Assembly (NCBI RefSeq): GCF_029813835.1
Contig: NZ_JARVKV010000065.1
Span: 1 to 39,563, forward strand
From: Streptomyces sp. DH37
Lineage (GTDB): Bacteria; Actinomycetota; Actinomycetes; Streptomycetales; Streptomycetaceae
Direction of reading: 5' to 3'
Length of the DNA stretch: 39,563 nucleotides
In this document: piece after piece, positions 6,960 to 15,672 of the stretch
Layout: every line of letters begins with the position of its first letter
How positions within the stretch are numbered: the stretch's first letter is position 1
Made by a program: the position numbers and the translations under genes
Notes under the pieces: generated by a model
What the model was told of the DNA's origin: nothing
The model's input: the letters and a program-made list of their open reading frames with translations, nothing else
Database searches by the model: none

Positions 6960-8225
6960 TCACCGCACCAGCGGCATCGCGGCCAGCTCCGCCACCAGCC
7001 AGGCCAGCGGCACCAGCACGCCCAGCAGGACCGCCACCCGCAGCGCCGCGGCGGCGCGCAGCAGCCCGCGCGGCACGCCGAGCCGCCGCAGCCCGTCGTT
7101 GGCGGACGCGCGGGCGCTGCGGAACTCCGACGCCGCGCTCAGCGCGCCCGCCACCGTGCACACCACGACCACCGCCGCACCCAGCGCGGCCAGCGGCCCC
7201 ACGGCCGGCTCCCCGGCGCCGGCGGCGCCGGACACCGCGCCCGACCCGTGCAGCCGGACCGCCGCCACCGTCCCCGCCGTCACCGCGCACAGCAGCCCCA
7301 CCGGATGGCCCACCCGCGGCGCCTCCTCGCGCAGCACCCGGCCCGACAGCAGCCGCAGCACCCCCGGCCGCCCGACCGCCAGCAGCAGCCCGCACAGGTG
7401 GACCAGGCCCGGACCGGCCAGCACCAGCCCCAGGGCGATCAGCAGCCAGCCGGCGACGACCCCCGGACCCAGGCCGTCCAGCGAGCCCGGCAGCGGCATC
7501 CGGGGACCGGCGGAGGCGATGAGCCGCTCGGCGGCGTACGCCTCCAGCGCCAGCCCGGCCGCGGTGACCGCCACACCCCAGGGCAGCCCGGTGGGCACCG
7601 GCGGCGGTCGGTGGGGGAGGGCGGCGGGCAGGCCCGGGCGGTGGTCGAGGGCGGCCGTGCGCCTCCCGGTGGCCACCGCGCTCGCCCCGGCCGCGGCCAG
7701 CGGCGGCACCGCCAGCAGCGTCAGCGCCGCGGCCCGCGGCAGCGGCTGCCCGGCGCCCAGCAGCTCGCCCGCGGCGCCGGCCAGCGGCACGCCGTCCAGG
7801 AGCCTGCCCAGTCCGCCGGCCGGGCCGCCGCCCGGTCCGCCGCTCAGCGCGTCCCCGAGCCCGCCGCGCAGGTGGAGGAAGGCCGGCAGGGCCAGCGCGC
7901 ACCCCAGCGCGCAGTACAGCCCCGTGGTCACCGCGGCCAGCAGCGGCAGCCGCGCGGGCCCCACGCCGACCGCGTCCAGACCGGCCCGGGGGCGCACGCC
8001 GGGGTCGCTGCGGACGGCGGCGACGGCGAAGTGCACGCAGGCCGCCAGCGGCACCGCGCACCACAGCAGCCGAGCCGCCGCCGCTCCGGGCCGCTCCGGG
8101 TGGGCGACGGCGTAGCCCAGCGCGCTCAGCAGCAGGAAGCCCACGGCCCCGGCGGCGCCGGCGACCAGCATCCGCCGCGCCAGCGCCGAGGGGCGGAAGG
8201 TGCGCACTAGGCGGAGAGCGAGCAC
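6960..8225 (-). CDS. ABC transporter permease, substrate unknown
   Basis: The 421-aa polytopic membrane protein is rich in Ala, Leu, Gly and Val, with roughly eight to ten hydrophobic segments. It has the general look of the actinobacterial FtsX/MacB-type permease partners of small ATPases. It follows the ATPase gene and overlaps its end. The GTG at 8225 is chosen because GGAAGG lies 9 bases upstream; a GTG at 8207, overlapping the ATPase stop by one base, is the alternative. The substrate cannot be read from sequence. A lipid, peptide or drug exporter role is only a family-level guess. Confidence 0.7.
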   Translation of the reverse strand: MLALRLVRTFRPSALARRMLVAGAAGAVGFLLLSALGYAVAHPERPGAAAARLLWCAVPLAACVHFAVAAVRSDPGVRPRAGLDAVGVGPARLPLLAAVTTGLYCALGCALALPAFLHLRGGLGDALSGGPGGGPAGGLGRLLDGVPLAGAAGELLGAGQPLPRAAALTLLAVPPLAAAGASAVATGRRTAALDHRPGLPAALPHRPPPVPTGLPWGVAVTAAGLALEAYAAERLIASAGPRMPLPGSLDGLGPGVVAGWLLIALGLVLAGPGLVHLCGLLLAVGRPGVLRLLSGRVLREEAPRVGHPVGLLCAVTAGTVAAVRLHGSGAVSGAAGAGEPAVGPLAALGAAVVVVCTVAGALSAASEFRSARASANDGLRRLGVPRGLLRAAAALRVAVLLGVLVPLAWLVAELAAMPLVR

Positions 8226-8968
8226 GCTGCCCTGCCTTCCGGACTGCCCCCCGGATCCGGCTTCACGGGCATGTCCGTGGGCGGCGGGGCGTCGGCGCCC
8301 ACCCGGCGGCCGTCCACGAGCGTGACCGCGCGGTCCGCCACACGCGCCACCTGGGCGTCGTGGCTGGCCAGGACGACCGTGATCCGGTGGGAGCGGGCCG
8401 CGGTGGTCAGGGTGCGCAGCACCTGGGCGCGGTCGGCCTGGTGCAGCGGCGCGGTCGGCTCGTCGGCGAAGACCACGGCGGGGGAGTGCGCCAGCGCGCG
8501 GGCGATGGCCACCCGCTGCCGCTGCGACTGCAGCAGCGCGCCCGGCCGGCTGCGCGCGCGGTCCCCGACGTCCAGCCGCTCCAGCCACTCGCACGCCCTG
8601 CGGCGCGCCTCGCGCCGCCCGGTGCCGGACAGCAGCAGCGGCAGCGCGGCGTTCTCCCACACCGTCAGCTCCGGCAGGAGCTGCGGTTCGCTGCCGATCC
8701 AGCCGAAGCGGTCGCGGCGCAGCCGCTCGCGGGCCGAGACGGGCAGGGTGTGCAGCGGGACGCCGTCGAACCACACCTCGCCCCGCGCGGGCACCAGCCG
8801 CCCCGACAGGCAGCCCAGCAGCGTGGACTTGCCGCAGCCGCGCGGACCGGTGACGGAGAGGATCTCGCCCTCGCGGACCCCGACGCACACGTCCAGCAGC
8901 GCGGGCGAACCCTCGTGCTCGTGGTGCAGTCCGCGTGCCCAGAGCAGGTCCTCGGGTGCAGCCACCAC
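8207..8968 (-). CDS. ABC transporter ATPase with degenerate signature motif
   Basis: The product is a 253-aa MacB/LolD-like ATPase paired with the downstream permease. Walker A is GPRGCGKST, Walker B AVVFADEPT and the H-loop LASHD. The signature helix reads LLQSQRQRVAIARAL, where LSGGQ-QR is expected, so the serine-glycine-glycine core is lost, and the D-loop reads APLHQ where ALD is usual. The GTG at 8968 has GGAGG 8 bases upstream and gives a normal family length; a longer form from an ATG at 9082 is possible but lacks a clear ribosome binding site. Regulation may lie in the 350-base divergent gap to the aldehyde dehydrogenase. Confidence 0.82.
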   Translation of the reverse strand: MVAAPEDLLWARGLHHEHEGSPALLDVCVGVREGEILSVTGPRGCGKSTLLGCLSGRLVPARGEVWFDGVPLHTLPVSARERLRRDRFGWIGSEPQLLPELTVWENAALPLLLSGTGRREARRRACEWLERLDVGDRARSRPGALLQSQRQRVAIARALAHSPAVVFADEPTAPLHQADRAQVLRTLTTAARSHRITVVLASHDAQVARVADRAVTLVDGRRVGADAPPPTDMPVKPDPGGSPEGRAACSLSA

Positions 8969-9215
8969 GACGGGCACCTCCGCTCGCCTTCCGGGTCGTG
9001 CCTTCCCCTGACGGGGTGAACGAGTGCCAGGGGTATCGGTCACTGGCACCGTACGGACCGCGGGAGCGGAGGCGGGGGCCATCGGGCGCGGGCGCGGCCC
9101 AGTTTCCACCGAACGGCCCTTCGGGAGGCGCCCCGGGTCGTCCGCACGGCCCACCGGTCCGCGGCCGGGGCGGCCGGGGACGGGGCACGCGGGCCGGCCG
9201 GATCCGGGGCACCCC

Positions 9216-9251
9216 GGGTGCGGGTGCGGGAGCGGGTGTGGGAGCGGGTAT
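9216..9251 (+). repeat. Hexanucleotide tandem repeat upstream of aldehyde dehydrogenase
   Basis: Six consecutive hexamers of the form GGGTGC or GGGAGC, with the last ones diverged, lie about 70-110 bases before the aldehyde dehydrogenase start. TCGGACA also occurs twice nearby (9253-9259 and 9295-9301), 42 bases or about four helical turns apart, and could be an operator pair. The rest of 8969-9322 holds no gene. Confidence 0.45.
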
Positions 9252-9322
9252 GTCGGACACGCCCCTCCGATGGTTAGGGTGGGTGTCTCATCTATCGGAC
9301 AACAGAGCAGGAGTGCGCGAAG

Positions 9323-10771
9323 ATGGGCACCGAACTGCGTCGGCTGCGCAACTACATCGACGGGGAGTTCCGGGACGCCGCCGACGGGCGCACCACCGAG
9401 GTGGTCAACCCGGCGACCGGCGAGGTGTACGCGACGGCGCCGCTGTCCGCCGCCGCCGACGTCGACGCCGCCATGGCCGCCGCCGAGGCCGCATTCCCCG
9501 CCTGGCGCGACGCCACCCCCGGCACCCGCCAGGTCGCCGTCCTCAAGATCGCCGAGGCGGTCGAGAAGCGCGCCGACGAACTGCTGGCGGCCGAGTGCGA
9601 GAACACCGGCAAGCCGCTGGAGCTGACCCGGCAGGAGGAGCTGCCGATGATGCTCGACCAGATCCGCTTCTTCGCGGGCGCCGCCCGCCTGCTGGAGGGC
9701 AAGTCCGCCGGCGAGTACATGGAGGGCATGACGTCCTTCGTCCGGCGCGAGCCGGTCGGCGTCTGCGCCCAGGTCGCGCCGTGGAACTACCCGATGATGA
9801 TGGCCGTGTGGAAGTTCGCCCCGGCGCTGGCCGCGGGCAACACCGTCGTCCTCAAGCCGTCGGACACCACCCCGGCCTCCACCGTGCTGCTCGCCGAGAT
9901 CATCGGCGGCGTGCTCCGGGAGCTGGACCTGCCCGCCGGGATCTTCAACGTCGTCTGCGGCGACCGCGACACCGGACGGCTGATGGTCGAGCACCGCACC
10001 CCGGCGATGGCCTCCATCACCGGATCGGTCCGCGCGGGCATGGAGGTCGCCGGCAGCGCGGCCAAGGACGTCAAGCGGGTCCACCTGGAGCTGGGCGGCA
10101 AGGCCCCCTGCGTGGTCTTCGAGGACGCCGACATCCCGGCCGCCGTCGAGGGCATCCGCGACGCGGGCTTCTTCAACGCCGGCCAGGACTGCACCGCGGC
10201 CACCCGCGTGCTGGTCCACGAGTCGGTCCACGACGAGTTCGTCGCGGCCCTCACCAAGGCCGCCGCCGAGGTCAGGACCGGCGACCTCGAGGACGAGGAC
10301 TGCTTCTACGGGCCGCTGAACAACCCCACCCACCTGGAGAAGGTCACCGGCTTCATCGAGCGGCTGCCCGACCACGCCCGGGTCGAGACCGGCGGCCACC
10401 GCGTCGGCGACAAGGGCTACTTCTTCGCCCCGACCGTCGTCTCCGGACTGAGGCAGGACGATGAGATCGTCCAGAACGAGGTCTTCGGCCCGGTCATCAC
10501 CGTGCAGAAGTTCTCCGACGAGGCCCAGGCGGTGGCCTGGTCCAACGACGTCGAATACGCCCTGGCGTCCTCGGTGTGGACCAAGGACCACGCCCGCGCG
10601 ATGCGGATGTCCAGGGCGCTCGACTTCGGCTGCGTGTGGATCAACACCCACATCCCGCTGGTCGCCGAGATGCCGCACGGCGGCTTCAAGAAGTCCGGCT
10701 ACGGCAAGGACCTCTCCGCGTACGGCCTGGAGGACTACACCCGCGTCAAGCACGTGATGACGGCGCTCTGA
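9323..10771 (+). CDS. Gamma-aminobutyraldehyde dehydrogenase (putative)
   Basis: The 482-aa NAD(P)-dependent aldehyde dehydrogenase is close in pattern to PatD/YdcW-type 4-aminobutyraldehyde dehydrogenases, which oxidise the aldehyde made from putrescine to GABA. The oxyanion/NAD region PWNYPMM, the catalytic Glu in LELGGKAP and the catalytic Cys in FFNAGQDCT are all present, and length is normal for the family. The ATG at 9323 has AGGAG 8 bases upstream. gabT, a second aldehyde dehydrogenase and a PucR regulator nearby support a polyamine/GABA role. Substrate is inferred from context and overall similarity. Transcription ends at the hairpin 10788-10818. Confidence 0.85.
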   Translation: MGTELRRLRNYIDGEFRDAADGRTTEVVNPATGEVYATAPLSAAADVDAAMAAAEAAFPAWRDATPGTRQVAVLKIAEAVEKRADELLAAECENTGKPLELTRQEELPMMLDQIRFFAGAARLLEGKSAGEYMEGMTSFVRREPVGVCAQVAPWNYPMMMAVWKFAPALAAGNTVVLKPSDTTPASTVLLAEIIGGVLRELDLPAGIFNVVCGDRDTGRLMVEHRTPAMASITGSVRAGMEVAGSAAKDVKRVHLELGGKAPCVVFEDADIPAAVEGIRDAGFFNAGQDCTAATRVLVHESVHDEFVAALTKAAAEVRTGDLEDEDCFYGPLNNPTHLEKVTGFIERLPDHARVETGGHRVGDKGYFFAPTVVSGLRQDDEIVQNEVFGPVITVQKFSDEAQAVAWSNDVEYALASSVWTKDHARAMRMSRALDFGCVWINTHIPLVAEMPHGGFKKSGYGKDLSAYGLEDYTRVKHVMTAL

Positions 10772-10787
10772 CGCGCCGCCGCCCTCC

Positions 10788-10818
10788 GGCCCCCGCGCCC
10801 CTCCCGGGCGCGGGGGCC
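10788..10818. terminator. Bidirectional hairpin terminator
   Basis: A perfect 13-base-pair stem (GGCCCCCGCGCCC and its complement) with a 5-base loop lies between two convergent genes, the aldehyde dehydrogenase and the glycerophosphodiesterase, and serves both strands. Confidence 0.85.
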
Positions 10819-10826
10819 GCCGTGCG

Positions 10827-11510
10827 TCAGCGCCGGTCCAGGACGCGGCGCAGGACGTCGACGCGGTTGGTGGTGATCGAGTCGGCGCCCAGCGCGGCCA
10901 GACGGCGCATCGCGGCGCCGGTGTCCACCGTCCAGCACGAGACGAGCAGGCCGTCGCGGCGGGCCCGCTCGACCAGGGGGGCGTCCAGCAGGCCGAAGCG
11001 GCAGTTGAGCCAGCGGGGGCGGAGGGCGGCCAGCAGGGAGGGCCGCACCGGGGCCGCGCGCTTCCAGGTCAGCGCGGTCTCCGCGCCGGGGTCCGCCGCG
11101 CGGACGGCGAGCACGGCCGCCGGGTCCCCGCACCAGTACACGCGCTCCGCCGCGCCCGCGGCGCGGACCTCGGCCACGGCCGCGGGCGCGGCGCCCGGGT
11201 CCGGCAGGTCGATCAGCAGCCGGGCCCCCGCCGCCGGCGCCGCCTCGGCCAGGGCGTCGGCCAGGGCGGGCACGCCCGCCGGCAGGTCGCGGTCGCGGAC
11301 CGCCGCCAGCGGACGGCCCACTCCCCACAGCCGCTCCAGCGTCGCGTCGTGGAGCAGCACCGGGGTGCCGTCCGCGGTCAGGCGCACGTCCACCTCCACC
11401 GCGTCCGCGCCCGCCGCCAGCGCGGCCCGCACCGACGGCAGGGTGTTCTCGCGCTCGCGGTAGGGGTGGCCGCGGTGCGCGACGGCCAGGACGCCCCCGC
11501 GGCCGGGCAC
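10827..11510 (-). CDS. Glycerophosphodiester phosphodiesterase family protein
   Basis: The 227-aa GDPD TIM-barrel enzyme would hydrolyse glycerophosphodiesters to glycerol-3-phosphate and an alcohol. Conserved elements are HRG near the N-terminus, ENT, the metal-binding pair in VEVDVRLT and the general acid His in LLHD; the C-terminal TN-P-type strand is seen as ITTNRVD. There is no signal peptide, so it is probably cytoplasmic. The GTG at 11510 starts 2 bases after the stop of the deaminase gene, so the two are cotranscribed and probably coupled. It is slightly shorter than typical. Confidence 0.87.
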   Translation of the reverse strand: MPGRGGVLAVAHRGHPYRERENTLPSVRAALAAGADAVEVDVRLTADGTPVLLHDATLERLWGVGRPLAAVRDRDLPAGVPALADALAEAAPAAGARLLIDLPDPGAAPAAVAEVRAAGAAERVYWCGDPAAVLAVRAADPGAETALTWKRAAPVRPSLLAALRPRWLNCRFGLLDAPLVERARRDGLLVSCWTVDTGAAMRRLAALGADSITTNRVDVLRRVLDRR

Positions 11511-11512
11511 GG

Positions 11513-12550
11513 TCAGCCCCGCCAGGAGGCCAGGTAGGCGTCGATCTCGGCCAGCAGGGACGACTTGACCTGCTCGGGCGCGAACGAGGCGGTCACGGCG
11601 TTCTTCGCCAGCGCCGCCACCCCGGCCGCGTCCAGCCCCAGCAGCCGGGCGGCGATCCCGTACTCGGCGCACAGGTCGGTGCCGAACATCGGCGGGTCGT
11701 CGCTGTTGACCGTGACCAGCACGCCCGCCTTGACCATCTCCGCGATCGGGTGCTCGTCCAGCGAGGCCACGGCGCGGGTGGCGACGTTGGACGTCGGGCA
11801 GACCTCCAGCGGGATGCGGTGCTCGGCCAGGTGCGCCAGCAGCTCCGGGTCGCGCACGGAACTGGTGCCGTGGCCGATGCGCTCGGCGCGCAGGGAGTCC
11901 AGGGCGTCCCAGACCGTCCGGGGACCGGTGGTCTCGCCCGCGTGCGGGACGCTGCGCAGGCCCTCGGCGATGGCGCGGTCGAAGTACGGCTTGAACTGCG
12001 GGCGCGGCACCCCCGCCTCCGGGCCGCCCAGGCCGAAGGAGACCAGCCCCTCCGGGCGCAGCTCGCAGGCCAGCCGGGTGGTCTCCTCGGCGGCCTCCAG
12101 GCCCGCCTCGCCGGGGATGTCGAAGCACCACCGCAGGGTCACGCCCAGCTCGGCGGCCGCGGCCCGGCGGGCGTCCTCGATCGCCTCCATGAAGGCGCGC
12201 TCGGGTATGCCGCGCCGCGTCGAGCTGTAGGGGGTGACCGTCAGCTCGGCGTAGCGGATGTTCTGGCGGGCCATGTCCCGCGCGACCTCGTAGGTCAGCA
12301 GCCGGACGTCCTCGGCGTCGCGGACCAGGTCCACCACGGACAGGTAGACCTCGATGAAGTGGGCGAAGTCACTGAAGGTGAAGAACTCCGCGAGCGCCTC
12401 CTCGTCGGCCGGCACCGCCGGGTTCGGGTGCCGGGCGGCCAGCTCGGCCACGATGCGGGGGGAGGCCGATCCGACGTGGTGGACGTGGAGTTCGGCCTTG
12501 GGAAGGCCGGCGATGAAGGCGGACAGGTCACCGCTGCCGGGGCTGGACAA
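11513..12550 (-). CDS. Adenosine deaminase family; probable aminodeoxyfutalosine deaminase
   Basis: The 345-aa zinc deaminase is cytoplasmic. Metal and catalytic elements are intact: HVH in ELHVHHVGSAS, HAGE, IGHGT and the Asp pair in NSDDPPMFGT. The N-terminal motif has HVHHVG where true adenosine deaminases have HLHLDG. From memory, Streptomyces proteins with this signature (SCO5662 type) deaminate 6-aminodeoxyfutalosine in the futalosine route to menaquinone, so that is the preferred function; adenosine deaminase is the alternative. The only in-frame start with a ribosome binding site is TTG at 12550 behind GGAGGA. The glycerophosphodiesterase follows 2 bases downstream. Confidence 0.85.
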   Translation of the reverse strand: MSSPGSGDLSAFIAGLPKAELHVHHVGSASPRIVAELAARHPNPAVPADEEALAEFFTFSDFAHFIEVYLSVVDLVRDAEDVRLLTYEVARDMARQNIRYAELTVTPYSSTRRGIPERAFMEAIEDARRAAAAELGVTLRWCFDIPGEAGLEAAEETTRLACELRPEGLVSFGLGGPEAGVPRPQFKPYFDRAIAEGLRSVPHAGETTGPRTVWDALDSLRAERIGHGTSSVRDPELLAHLAEHRIPLEVCPTSNVATRAVASLDEHPIAEMVKAGVLVTVNSDDPPMFGTDLCAEYGIAARLLGLDAAGVAALAKNAVTASFAPEQVKSSLLAEIDAYLASWRG

Positions 12551-12616
12551 GATTCCTCCAGGGGGACGGGGGCGCGGCCATGGTAGGGCGGGGCGGGGGC
12601 GCGGCGCGCGCGCCCC

Positions 12617-12622
12617 TACGAT
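12617..12622 (+). promoter_or_regulatory. Probable -10 box of the DUF4190 gene
   Basis: TACGAT lies about 28 bases before the ATG at 12650 in the 99-base divergent gap. A GAGGAGGGGG ribosome binding site follows. No convincing -35 box is seen. Confidence 0.4.
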
Positions 12623-12649
12623 GACCGGACACGTGACGAGGAGGGGGAC

Positions 12650-13240
12650 ATGCCGGAGAACCGGTATCCGGGGGAGGGCGTACCGCCCGGGGCGGCGGCG
12701 GACGGCACGGGCGCGCCGCCGGCCGGCCCGCCCACCGCGGCGGTGTTCGCACCGCCCGGCGGACTGCCGCCGCAGCCCCCGCCGCAGCCGTACGGGTACG
12801 GGCCCGGACACGCGTACGGCGCACCGTGGCCCGGCCCCGGCCGGGCGCCGCTTCCGCCGCCGCCCCCGGTGAGCGGCCTCTGCACCGCGGCGATGGTCCT
12901 CGGCATCGTCAGCATCGTCCTGGTGACGACCCTCTACGGCATCGTCCTGGCCGTCTTCACCGCCCCCGTCGCCGTCGGCCTGGGCATCGCGGCGCGCCGC
13001 AGGGTCGGGCGGGGCGAGGCGTACGGCGGCGGCCAGGCGACGGCGGGGCTCGTCCTCGGGGCCATCTCCCTCGCGGTCTCCGTGGCGGCCGTCGCGCTGG
13101 TCGTCTGGTTCGTCCTCCACCGGATCGAGTCCGTCGAGGAGGACCTCCCCCGGCAGGACGGCACCCACCACACCCAGGTCCTGGACACGGCCGCGGCGGG
13201 CGTCGCGGACCCGGGTCCCCGTCGCGGACCGGGTGTGTGA
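12650..13240 (+). CDS. Proline-rich DUF4190-like membrane protein
   Basis: The 196-aa protein has a long Pro/Gly/Tyr-rich disordered N-terminal part (about residues 1-75), then two hydrophobic segments of about 20-30 residues separated by a basic, Gly-rich loop (about 80-160), and a short charged tail. This is the usual layout of actinobacterial DUF4190 proteins, with an intracellular disordered head and two membrane helices. Function is unknown. The ATG at 12650 follows GAGGAGGGGG. The next gene is convergent, and the 88-base gap holds no clear terminator. Confidence 0.75.
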   Translation: MPENRYPGEGVPPGAAADGTGAPPAGPPTAAVFAPPGGLPPQPPPQPYGYGPGHAYGAPWPGPGRAPLPPPPPVSGLCTAAMVLGIVSIVLVTTLYGIVLAVFTAPVAVGLGIAARRRVGRGEAYGGGQATAGLVLGAISLAVSVAAVALVVWFVLHRIESVEEDLPRQDGTHHTQVLDTAAAGVADPGPRRGPGV

Positions 13241-13328
13241 CCGGCGCACAGGGCGGCGTCCGGCGGGAGCACGGTGGCGGAGCCCTCCGCGCGGATGCCG
13301 GGCGAGGCGCTGCTCCCGGGAGCCGGTC

Positions 13329-14069
13329 CTACGCGCCGGGCGCCGACCGCGGCGCCGCGGTCCGGGAGCCCGGCCGGGGACCGTCCGGCGGGCGCCGCCC
13401 GGCCCGGCGGGAGGCGGCGAGGACCGCGGCCAGCGGCGGAACCCCCAGGCACCAGCTCCCCAGCACGTCCAGCGGCCAGTGGTACCCCCGCCACACCAGC
13501 CCCGCGCCCACGGCGGCGCACACCAGCGCGGCCGCCGCCGGCAGGGCCCACCGCGCCCACCGCACCCGCGCGCGGACGTACGGCAGCACCAGCACAGCGG
13601 CGGCGCCGTAGGCGACCACGGCCGTCGCCGCGTGGCCGGAGGGGAAGTAGCCGGTGCCGCCGAGCGGACCGGGCCGCCCGGTCAGCGCCTTCAGCGGCGC
13701 CACCAGGGCGGGTACGGAGGCCATCGCCACGGCGGCCGCCACGGCCGCCGGCGGCGGACGCCGCCCCCGCCCCCGCAGCCACGCGTACGCCAGCGCCGCG
13801 GCCAGGACGGGCAGCGCGACCTCGACGTTGCCCAGGTCCGCCAGGAGTTCGGCGAACGCGGTCGGCGGGGCGTCCTCGCGCATCTCCCGCGCCAGGCGCT
13901 CGTCCGCGTCCGCCAGCGGCCCGCCGGCCGTCACCTGCCAGGTGACGGCGGCGAGGAGCAGCAGCGGCAGGAGCACCGCGACCAGCACCGCGGCGGGCGT
14001 CCGGAGAACGCGGAACGGCGGCTCCGGAACAGGGGGGAGGGTTCCGGAGCCGCCGTGGCGACCGGTCAC
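13329..14069 (-). CDS. PAP2-family membrane phosphatase
   Basis: The 246-aa type-2 phosphatidic-acid-phosphatase-like protein has several membrane helices. The three catalytic signatures are present: K-x6-RP in KALTGRPGP, PSGH in YFPSGHAATA, and the third motif as WRGYHWPLDVLG with its His and Asp. It could act on phosphatidate, undecaprenyl pyrophosphate or a related lipid phosphate at the outer membrane face. The GTG at 14069 is chosen because the frame upstream is low-complexity; an ATG at 14276 would add about 69 unlikely residues. It lies downstream of gabT on the same strand but 250 bases away. Confidence 0.82.
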   Translation of the reverse strand: MTGRHGGSGTLPPVPEPPFRVLRTPAAVLVAVLLPLLLLAAVTWQVTAGGPLADADERLAREMREDAPPTAFAELLADLGNVEVALPVLAAALAYAWLRGRGRRPPPAAVAAAVAMASVPALVAPLKALTGRPGPLGGTGYFPSGHAATAVVAYGAAAVLVLPYVRARVRWARWALPAAAALVCAAVGAGLVWRGYHWPLDVLGSWCLGVPPLAAVLAASRRAGRRPPDGPRPGSRTAAPRSAPGA

Positions 14070-14168
14070 CGCGCGCCCCGGGGGGTGTGGGGCGGGCGGC
14101 CGTCCGATCGGTGAGGAGTGTGCGCGAGGGCACAGCCGGGCCGGAGAAGGGGAATCGCCGGCTCGGCG

Positions 14169-14192
14169 CCGCCCGCGGTCACCCGCGGGCGG
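14169..14192. terminator. Hairpin downstream of gabT
   Basis: A perfect 10-base-pair stem (CCGCCCGCGG and its complement) with loop TCAC lies about 130 bases past the gabT stop on the gabT strand. It is a possible terminator. The rest of the gap 14070-14319 shows no gene. Confidence 0.45.
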
Positions 14193-14319
14193 GACACTGC
14201 GTTCTTCCGAGGAAGACCGTACGGCAGGCGGTGGACGGCCGACAGGCGTGTCACCGCAAGGCCATGGCCCTCGCACACATTCTTCACGCCGCTCCTCGCT
14301 CCGGTGCGGTCCCGGGGGG

Positions 14320-15672
14320 TCAGCCCAGCTCCGCCAGGGCCTCCTCGACGACGTCCAGGCCCTCGTTCAGCAGATCCTCGCCGATGACCAGCGGCGGGAG
14401 GAAGCGGACCACGTTGCCGTAGGTGCCGGTGGTCAGCACCAGCACGCCCGCCTGGTGGCAGTACCCGGCGACGGCGGCGGTGGCCTCGGGGTCCGGCTCC
14501 TTGGTGCCGGGCTTCACCAGCTCGACGGCGATCATCGCGCCCCGGCCGCGGACCTCGCCGATCACGCCGTGCCGCTGGGCCATCTTCTCCAGCCGCGGCT
14601 TCATGATCTCCTCGATGCGGCGGGCCTTCGCGTTCAGGTCCTGCTCGCGCATCGTCTCGATCGCGCCCAGCGCGGCGGCGCAGGCCACCGGGTTGCCGCC
14701 GTAGGTGCCGCCGAGGCCGCCGGAGTGCACGGCGTCCATGATCTCGGCGCGGCCGGTGACGGCGGCCAGCGGCAGACCGCCGGCGATGCCCTTGGCGGTG
14801 GTGATCAGGTCCGGGACGATGCCCTCGTCCTCGCAGGCGAACCACTGGCCGGTGCGGCAGAAGCCGGACTGGATCTCGTCCGCGACGAAGACGATCCCGT
14901 TCTCCCTGGCGAACCGCTCGATGCGCGGCAGGAAGCCCTTGGCGGGCTCGATGAACCCGCCCTCGCCCAGGACCGGCTCGATGACGAGGGCGGCCACGTT
15001 CCGGGCGCCGACCTGCTTGGAGATCTGGTCGATGACCTGGGCCGCGGCCTCCTCGGCGCAGTTCTCCGGGCCGGTGGGCCAGCGGAAGGGGTAGGCGACC
15101 GGCACGCGGTAGACCTCGGGCGCGAACGGGCCGAAGCCCTGCTTGTACGGCATGTTCTTCGCGGTCAGCGCCATGGTGAGGTTGGTGCGGCCGTGGTAGC
15201 CGTGGTCGAAGACGACGACGGCCTGGCGCCCGGTGTACGAGCGGGCGATCTTCACGGCGTTCTCGACCGCCTCGGCGCCCGAGTTGAACAGCGCCGACCT
15301 CTTGGCGTGGTCGCCGGGCGTGAGCTTCGCCAGCTCCTCGCAGACCTCCACGTAGCCCTCGTAGGGGGTCACCATCACGCAGGTGTGGGTGAACCGCTCC
15401 AGCTGGGCGGCGGCGCGGCGCACCACGGCCTCGGCGCTGTTGCCGACCGAGGTCACGGCGATGCCGGAGCCCAGGTCGATGAAGGAGTTGCCGTCGACGT
15501 CCTCCAGGACGCCGCCCCCGGCGCGGGCGGCGAACACGGGCATCACCGTTCCCACGCCCGACGCCACGGCCGCCTGCTTGCGGGCCATCAGCTCCTGCGA
15601 CTTCGGTCCGGGGATCGCGGTGACGACACGGCGCTCCTGGGGGAGGGCGGGGCCTCCGGACAGTTCGGTCAT
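14320..15672 (-). CDS. gabT: 4-aminobutyrate aminotransferase
   Basis: The 450-aa class-III PLP aminotransferase converts GABA and 2-oxoglutarate to succinate semialdehyde and glutamate. Family elements are visible: GSGIAVTSVGN near the N-terminus, the FNSGAEAVENA phosphate-binding segment, FDHGYHGRT, FVADEIQSGF with the Asp that contacts PLP nitrogen, and the Schiff-base Lys in TTAKGIAGGLPL. The ATG at 15672 has GAGGAG just upstream. It is divergent from the VirD4-like ATPase gene. With the gamma-aminobutyraldehyde and second aldehyde dehydrogenases it supplies the middle step from putrescine to succinate. Confidence 0.93.
   Translation of the reverse strand: MTELSGGPALPQERRVVTAIPGPKSQELMARKQAAVASGVGTVMPVFAARAGGGVLEDVDGNSFIDLGSGIAVTSVGNSAEAVVRRAAAQLERFTHTCVMVTPYEGYVEVCEELAKLTPGDHAKRSALFNSGAEAVENAVKIARSYTGRQAVVVFDHGYHGRTNLTMALTAKNMPYKQGFGPFAPEVYRVPVAYPFRWPTGPENCAEEAAAQVIDQISKQVGARNVAALVIEPVLGEGGFIEPAKGFLPRIERFARENGIVFVADEIQSGFCRTGQWFACEDEGIVPDLITTAKGIAGGLPLAAVTGRAEIMDAVHSGGLGGTYGGNPVACAAALGAIETMREQDLNAKARRIEEIMKPRLEKMAQRHGVIGEVRGRGAMIAVELVKPGTKEPDPEATAAVAGYCHQAGVLVLTTGTYGNVVRFLPPLVIGEDLLNEGLDVVEEALAELG

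Noticed and set aside
8969..10753. Long N-terminal extension of the reverse-strand ABC ATPase.
   Set aside because: It is antisense to the aldehyde dehydrogenase and has no domain. A GTG at 8968 with GGAGG fits the family length.
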